Positions 59,212 through 64,000 of a stretch of DNA of 64,000 bases are shown here, in pieces. Origin of the DNA: Hevea brasiliensis (lineage: Eukaryota; Streptophyta; Magnoliopsida; Malpighiales; Euphorbiaceae). The position numbers were made by a program, and so were the translations under genes. The notes beneath the pieces were generated by a model. The model was not told where the DNA came from and searched no databases. It worked only from the letters and a program-made list of their open reading frames with translations. The DNA lies in NCBI RefSeq assembly GCF_030052815.1, contig NC_079507.1, positions 63,272,619 through 63,336,618 of the forward strand, in the 5' to 3' direction. Positions within the stretch are counted from its first letter, which is position 1. Every line of letters starts with the position of its first letter.

Positions 59212-62200
59212 TGTAACACCCTCCCAGTAGCAACTCCGTACATCCTACTGTTCCGGTGACCAGTGTCGGTCCGGACATCTAGAACATCCGGAAAAATATT
59301 TAAACTAAAGTGAGGAACCATAATTAACTCAAATATTAATAAGAAAAATTTAGAAAAAATTTTAGTGATAAAATACAACCAAGTTAAATGAGCCGATGCC
59401 CAAGCGATGGGTAACCCCAGTGGGAAGTTGCGGTTCTCGCAACTAGGAGCCCTAGACCCGAGAAAAAATTCATAAAATAATTTTTGGGACTCCAGAGAAG
59501 GGTCATTGAGGTTCCTATGGCATTAGAATGCCAAGAAAATATTTAGAAAATTTTTTCAATCGGTACAGACAATTTTGACCCGTTAAGCCAAACGGAGGGC
59601 ATTTTGGTCATTTCGTCTTCAGAGATGATTTTTGGCCGACTTGTCCGGTTAAGTAAATAATTATTATAACATAAAATATGAATAAATATTACTAAAAATT
59701 AAATTAAAAATGAGAAAAAAAGAAAGAAAAAGAAAAATGAAAGTAAATGCTTAAATATGCCATCATGCTTAAGTAAGCATGATGCAATTAAATTTTCCCA
59801 CCAATTGGAATTTGACAAGCACATATTAACACAATTAAAAAGGGAAAAAAATTGACAAAAATTCAGTTTCTTCCTCATTTGTTTCAGCTGCCCGTAACCT
59901 TCCATTGAAGCCCTCTCCCATTTTTCTTCATCTACCTCAATTCTCTCACTCTACTCACCATATTTTCTCTATATTCCAATATTAAAAATTTCCCTAGACT
60001 CTAGCTAAAGTGTTTGGCAGCCAAGAAAACTAAAGAAAGTGAGGGAAAAATCTAAGTTGGGTCAAGAGAAAATTCTGCCACTAAGATTAGTGCTATATCT
60101 CTCCATTTTTCTCTTTAAATTTGAAGTTAGGTATATGGATTTAGTTAGAAATTCATGAAATTAAAAGAACATATCCATGTATGGACCAGTTAAAAATTGT
60201 TGGCAGCCTTAGTGATGGAAGTGTTGATGAATTTTGAATGAATTTAAGTTGTTATGGGTGGTCTTGAACATGAGTATGAGACATAAACATCATTAAGTAT
60301 GTTGAATTGATGTATGTGCATTAATGGATATTTGAAAATTAGGGTTTTGAGCTATATTAGGGTTTGGCCATATTGATGGTAAATGGAAGTTTTAATGGTC
60401 AATTAGTGACCATTTGGTTATGGGTAAACAAGAAATAAAGTGTGTTTAGTGATGGGATTTGGGTTTAGTGTGGCTGCCCTAGGTGACCTGCAGAATTGGA
60501 CATGAGTCCAGCAGGTTTGGGCAGCCATAACTTGAATTGTAGAGGTTCAATTGGTGTTTGGCCAATTGGACATGAAACTAGACACATAACGGCACAACTT
60601 TGGTGAAGAAACCATGCCCATAAGACCAAACCAAGTGGACCAAAAACTTGCCCCAATTCGGGTGTCCTGCAACCTGTTTCTGCAGAATGACCAAATGAAC
60701 AGTGATTGTTCATTTGGCCATAACTCAGTGTAGAATGGCCTAATTGACCTGAAATTTTACCAGCAACAAGCTAAGATATAGACCAACAACTTTCATGAAG
60801 AAACCCACCCCAAATTATAACCAGAACCTATCCAACAAGGCAGTTGCAGTTACTGTTCACTGCACTGTAGATATGGTCAGTCCAGAAAAATTCCAATTCG
60901 GCCAGTTGTGGTTTTTGGACCATAACTTGAGTTACAAAACTCCAAATAGAGTGATTCAAAAAAAGAAATTCAACTAGACAAAATAAGGAACAACTTTCAT
61001 GTTTATCATTTTTCCAAATTCCCACTACAACAGTAACTAATGGAACATTAAAAATAAGGTATCAAAACTGAAAATTCTACCCCCTTAACTTTAAACTTAG
61101 AAATGGTATTGGCAACCAATACCAACAAATTTTGAATGCAAAATGTGGTATGTTGGGAGTATTAAAACCAATGTACCTATTGTCTATGCAAAAGTCAACA
61201 TTTTTGTTGACTAATGAAGGGAATAGTAACACCAAATCTTGAAATTCAAAAATTGTAAAACTCAAAAGTGTCAAATGCCCTAGTATACCTAACAAGATTG
61301 GTTTGGATAGCTTTGCATGCCAATAGGGCTCAGTTAGCAGTACTGCACATGGCATTATGCCATTTTGTGATTTCATGGCTTTTAGCCATTCTGACCTTGT
61401 GTTGAGATTTGGCCTTGCGCCTGATGTTATTACAGCTTATTAGCTGTTCTGTTGCACACCGGGAGATACATATGTGACCGATGGTGTGACGGCCCGAGGT
61501 ACTTGATACCCAGTGCCAGTTTACCCATTTATCCAGTCCAGTCGTCCAGTATAGGTTACTTGGGCGACCAAAAATGAAGGTGGATAAATTTAATGAAATA
61601 ATGAATATAACAAGTATAAAATAAGTAAATCTACAAATACTCAACGAAAATTTATTTGCAATGAGATATCAATACATTCACTGCATATTTATTTTCTGTT
61701 ATTTATTTTTTTATTTTATTATTGGCACCACTAAGCATTATTGCTTAGGGCGTTGCTTTTGCCACGCGTAGGTTCTGGAGATACTGACCGAGAGCCCAGT
61801 AGACCACAGACTGGGTGAGACCTCCTGCAGCTCTGCATAGTGTCCGTGTCACCTCACCGTCATCAGTGCATTGGTAGGACACTAGGTTTTATTTTGATAT
61901 TTTGTAATTAACTTTTATTTTCTCATATGTAATTGAAACTTATGTAATGTATTTTGGTATTAATGTAAATAATAGAAATTATGTTTATGAATGAAAAAGT
62001 GAACATTTATTTATGACTTTTACATGATTATCATATGAGATCAATGATTGAGAAATGGAAATGTTGTTGAAAAATATATTGAGATTTTGTTGATGAAATG
62101 GAGTTTGGGATTGATTGAAAATATTGGAAGTGTTTTTCACAGGTTTCGAAGAACTATTTTCTCAATTTTTAGCCTCTGCTGGATTTTCTATAAAATTTTT

Positions 62201-62388
62201 AGAACCTCAAATAAATTATAATTTCAATAAATGACTTAAATGAATTATATTTCAGAAGTTATATTCAAAACTATGATAAAAATTAATTAAGGAAGAATAA
62301 AAAAATGATTAAGATAAAATAGAGTGTTCCGGTACACTGTGTAACATATTTTACTCGGATATACTGTAGACGGGTAAGGGGTGTCACA
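59212..62388 (+). mobile_element. ~3.2-kb LTR-type insertion nested in the copia leader (family X, copy 2)
   Basis: Flanked by AGAGA at 59207-59211 and 62389-62393. Starts TGTAACACCCTCCC and ends GGGGTGTCACA, so the ends are TG...CA with inverted similarity of about 10 bases (TGTAACACCC against TGTGACACCCC). No gag or pol was seen. It shares opening, internal and closing segments with 47418-51435. A solo LTR of a long-LTR Ty3 family is the simplest reading; a large non-autonomous element is the alternative. Confidence 0.78.
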
Positions 62389-62760
62389 AGAGAAATATTT
62401 GAGATCCAAAAGAAATGCCCCAAGCTGAACAATGAACCACGGAACTAGAATCACAAAGTCGAGGCGACCCTGGGATAAGAGGCATGATTGTCGGACGTCA
62501 CCGGAGGAGGGCACACGCGCGTTCACACGCCAGCGCATGGAATAGGGATTAGAACTTAAGAATGGCGCGTGAAGGCTACGCGCTTCAAGTCCCATCACCG
62601 GACTTCCAAGGGTGGCCGATCGGCACCTGGGCCTTCTCCTGAGATGGGTGGTGAGATATTGTGATAACTCTATTGAGTTCTCCTAGAAGACAACACTTGT
62701 CGGAGGAGAAGAACCAGAGAAAAAAAATATATTTCAAAAAAATTTCAAGTTAGGGAACCT

Positions 62761-62774
62761 AGGCTCTGATAGCA
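62761..62774 (-). other. primer-binding site of the copia element
   Basis: Minus strand TGCTATCAGAGCCT immediately inside the 5' LTR, one mismatch from the usual initiator-Met tRNA complement. Confidence 0.75.
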
Positions 62775-62938
62775 TGAAGAGAATATTTTTTTTGTATTTT
62801 CTTGAATGAGATACAAGATATTTATATACAAAGAATCTTATAATTAAGTATTCTAATTGGGAAGAGATCCTAATAATTATGCTAACTAATTAATAAAAAA
62901 TATTATGTACATAATTATAGGATTGACTTTCTATAACA
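62775..62938 (-). repeat. 5' LTR of the copia element
   Basis: Same 164-bp length as the copy at 54714-54877 with about seven substitutions, adjacent to the primer-binding site. Confidence 0.92.
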
Positions 62939-62943
62939 AGATC

Positions 62944-64000
62944 AAGTTTTGTATGTCCATACCACTGCATCACTGAACTAGCGTGCCACTGCACTCCACT
63001 AGCATAAAAATTTTTCATGGATAAAAGCTCATTTTTCTCCTGAATTTTTTATTTATACGGGGAAAAGTTAATTTGAATTGGATCAAAAATTAAAAAATGG
63101 ACAAAATTAGACATGGACCAAAAAGTTCATAATGGATATAGTAATATGATTAAGATAACATTCGTGCATTACCCCTTTTGCCAATGTCCCTATTCATGGA
63201 TATACTACCAAGGTTTTTAGAGTAAAAGGGTGATCTAGTGTATGAAAGGATCCCACACTTGTAGGTTTTGAAAAGGATTGATATATAGAAAGATTATTTT
63301 CGTGTCTCAAACCTATAACCTTCATATATTGCAGGTGGATTAACTTTTTCCATTAACATTAGAGTCAAGAGTTCTCTGGAGTCTTATAGATTTGTTTTGT
63401 AGCGAAAATATAATGCCAGTTATTTGATTCCCAAAGTACTTCTTATGCCATTTGGGACCTGAAATTCACTCCTACACTTGTTTTACTTTTCATTGCTTCT
63501 CCTAATAATATTTTTTTTCAATAATTGAATCTGAGTTCTGTAGTGGGTCTTAACATTACATTCAACACTTGTTAGTTAAATAAATATATAATATAAACCC
63601 CACTTTGGACCATTTTAATTTTAATTCTCTTACTCTTAAACAAACATATAATGTAAGTCCCACTTTGAACAATTTTAAAATTTCATTTAGGATATCAATT
63701 TTACTAGCAAGCATTTTAGAAAATGACTTCTTATATCATTTTAAAAAAGAAAATGATTGCCCATATAGTTTATTATAAAAGCCCATATAGTTTATTATAA
63801 AAAAAAATCAATCTAAAAAATGATGATTGACCTGATGTTATTATTTTTATAATTTCCCTAATTCACAGAATTAAATTTTGAGTTTAAATTTCTCCCATAT
63901 ATAAAAAAAGGAAAATCAATTGCAGGAATTAAGAGATTGATTATATATATATATATATATGGAAATGTTTGTTTGTCATGGATGTTATGGTGATGTTGAT
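62944..64000. other. intergenic region at the window end
   Basis: No gene is supported. It contains a perfect 22-bp tandem duplication (GCCCATATAGTTTATTATAA repeated at about 63758-63801), a diverged pair of blocks with TATAATRTAARYCCCACTTTG at about 63585 and 63648, and an (AT)n run at 63943-63960. Confidence 0.6.

Larger units (their letters stand above)
54714..62938 (-). mobile_element. Ty1/copia LTR retrotransposon, complete but decayed, with a nested insertion
   Basis: 164-bp LTRs at 54714-54877 and 62775-62938 are flanked by a perfect AGATC duplication (54709-54713, 62939-62943). On the minus strand the primer site TGCTATCAGAGCC lies just inside the 62775 LTR and a purine tract GAGGGGGAG just before the 54877 LTR. 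Domain order gag, zinc knuckle, protease, integrase, reverse transcriptase, RNase H defines Ty1/copia. The LTRs differ at about 7 of 164 positions, making it older than the Ty3 copy in GALAK. Multiple stops and frameshifts break the polyprotein. A 3.2-kb element (59212-62388) is inserted in its 5' leader. Confidence 0.93.

Overview
This is nuclear DNA from a flowering plant, almost certainly a eudicot. The genes are split by many GT-AG introns, the non-coding sequence is very AT-rich, and every recognisable product is a plant-type protein. Several classes of plant transposable element are present. Gene content and the LINE family would fit a Malpighiales/Euphorbiaceae-type tree or shrub, but that placement is only a guess. 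No operon, CRISPR array, phage or bacterial system was seen.

Layout. 1-3300: AT-rich intergenic DNA with a pair of ~400-bp direct repeats. 4873-9469 (+): a CW zinc finger plus methyl-CpG-binding-domain protein (MBD2-like), with a ~680-bp inverted-repeat DNA element in its third coding intron. 11397-22040 (+): PECT1, ethanolamine-phosphate cytidylyltransferase, nine coding exons; intron 1 holds a ~2.9-kb dead LINE (RTE-like) and intron 6 holds a short fragment of the same family. 22340-24480: AT-rich repeat DNA, part of which is an inverted copy of sequence near 1340-1900. 25267-43384 (+): galacturonokinase (GALAK), 14 coding exons; intron 9 carries a 5.4-kb Ty3/gypsy element with nearly identical LTRs. 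43704-44820 (-): debris including a broken FLX-like coiled-coil gene. 45350-52389 (+): an eIF2-alpha gene with every exon recognisable but two nonsense codons, a lost splice acceptor and a 4-kb LTR insertion, so probably a pseudogene. 53586-54325 (+): a small predicted single-pass membrane protein of unknown function. 54714-62938 (-): a complete but decayed Ty1/copia element with a 5-bp target duplication, itself interrupted at 59212-62388 by a relative of the LTR element in the eIF2-alpha intron. 62939-64000: intergenic.

The genes are independent housekeeping or regulatory loci and not a pathway cluster. PECT1 works in phosphatidylethanolamine synthesis, GALAK in salvage of D-galacturonate from cell-wall turnover, and the MBD protein in chromatin. 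The most notable content is structural: nested transposons datable by their target duplications, a LINE family present at three stages of 5' truncation (one only 47 bp), two GC-AG introns close together in GALAK, and the multiply damaged eIF2-alpha copy. I did not find a previously undescribed biological system. Exon boundaries were derived by hand from splice consensus, reading frame and remembered family conservation, with no alignment run.
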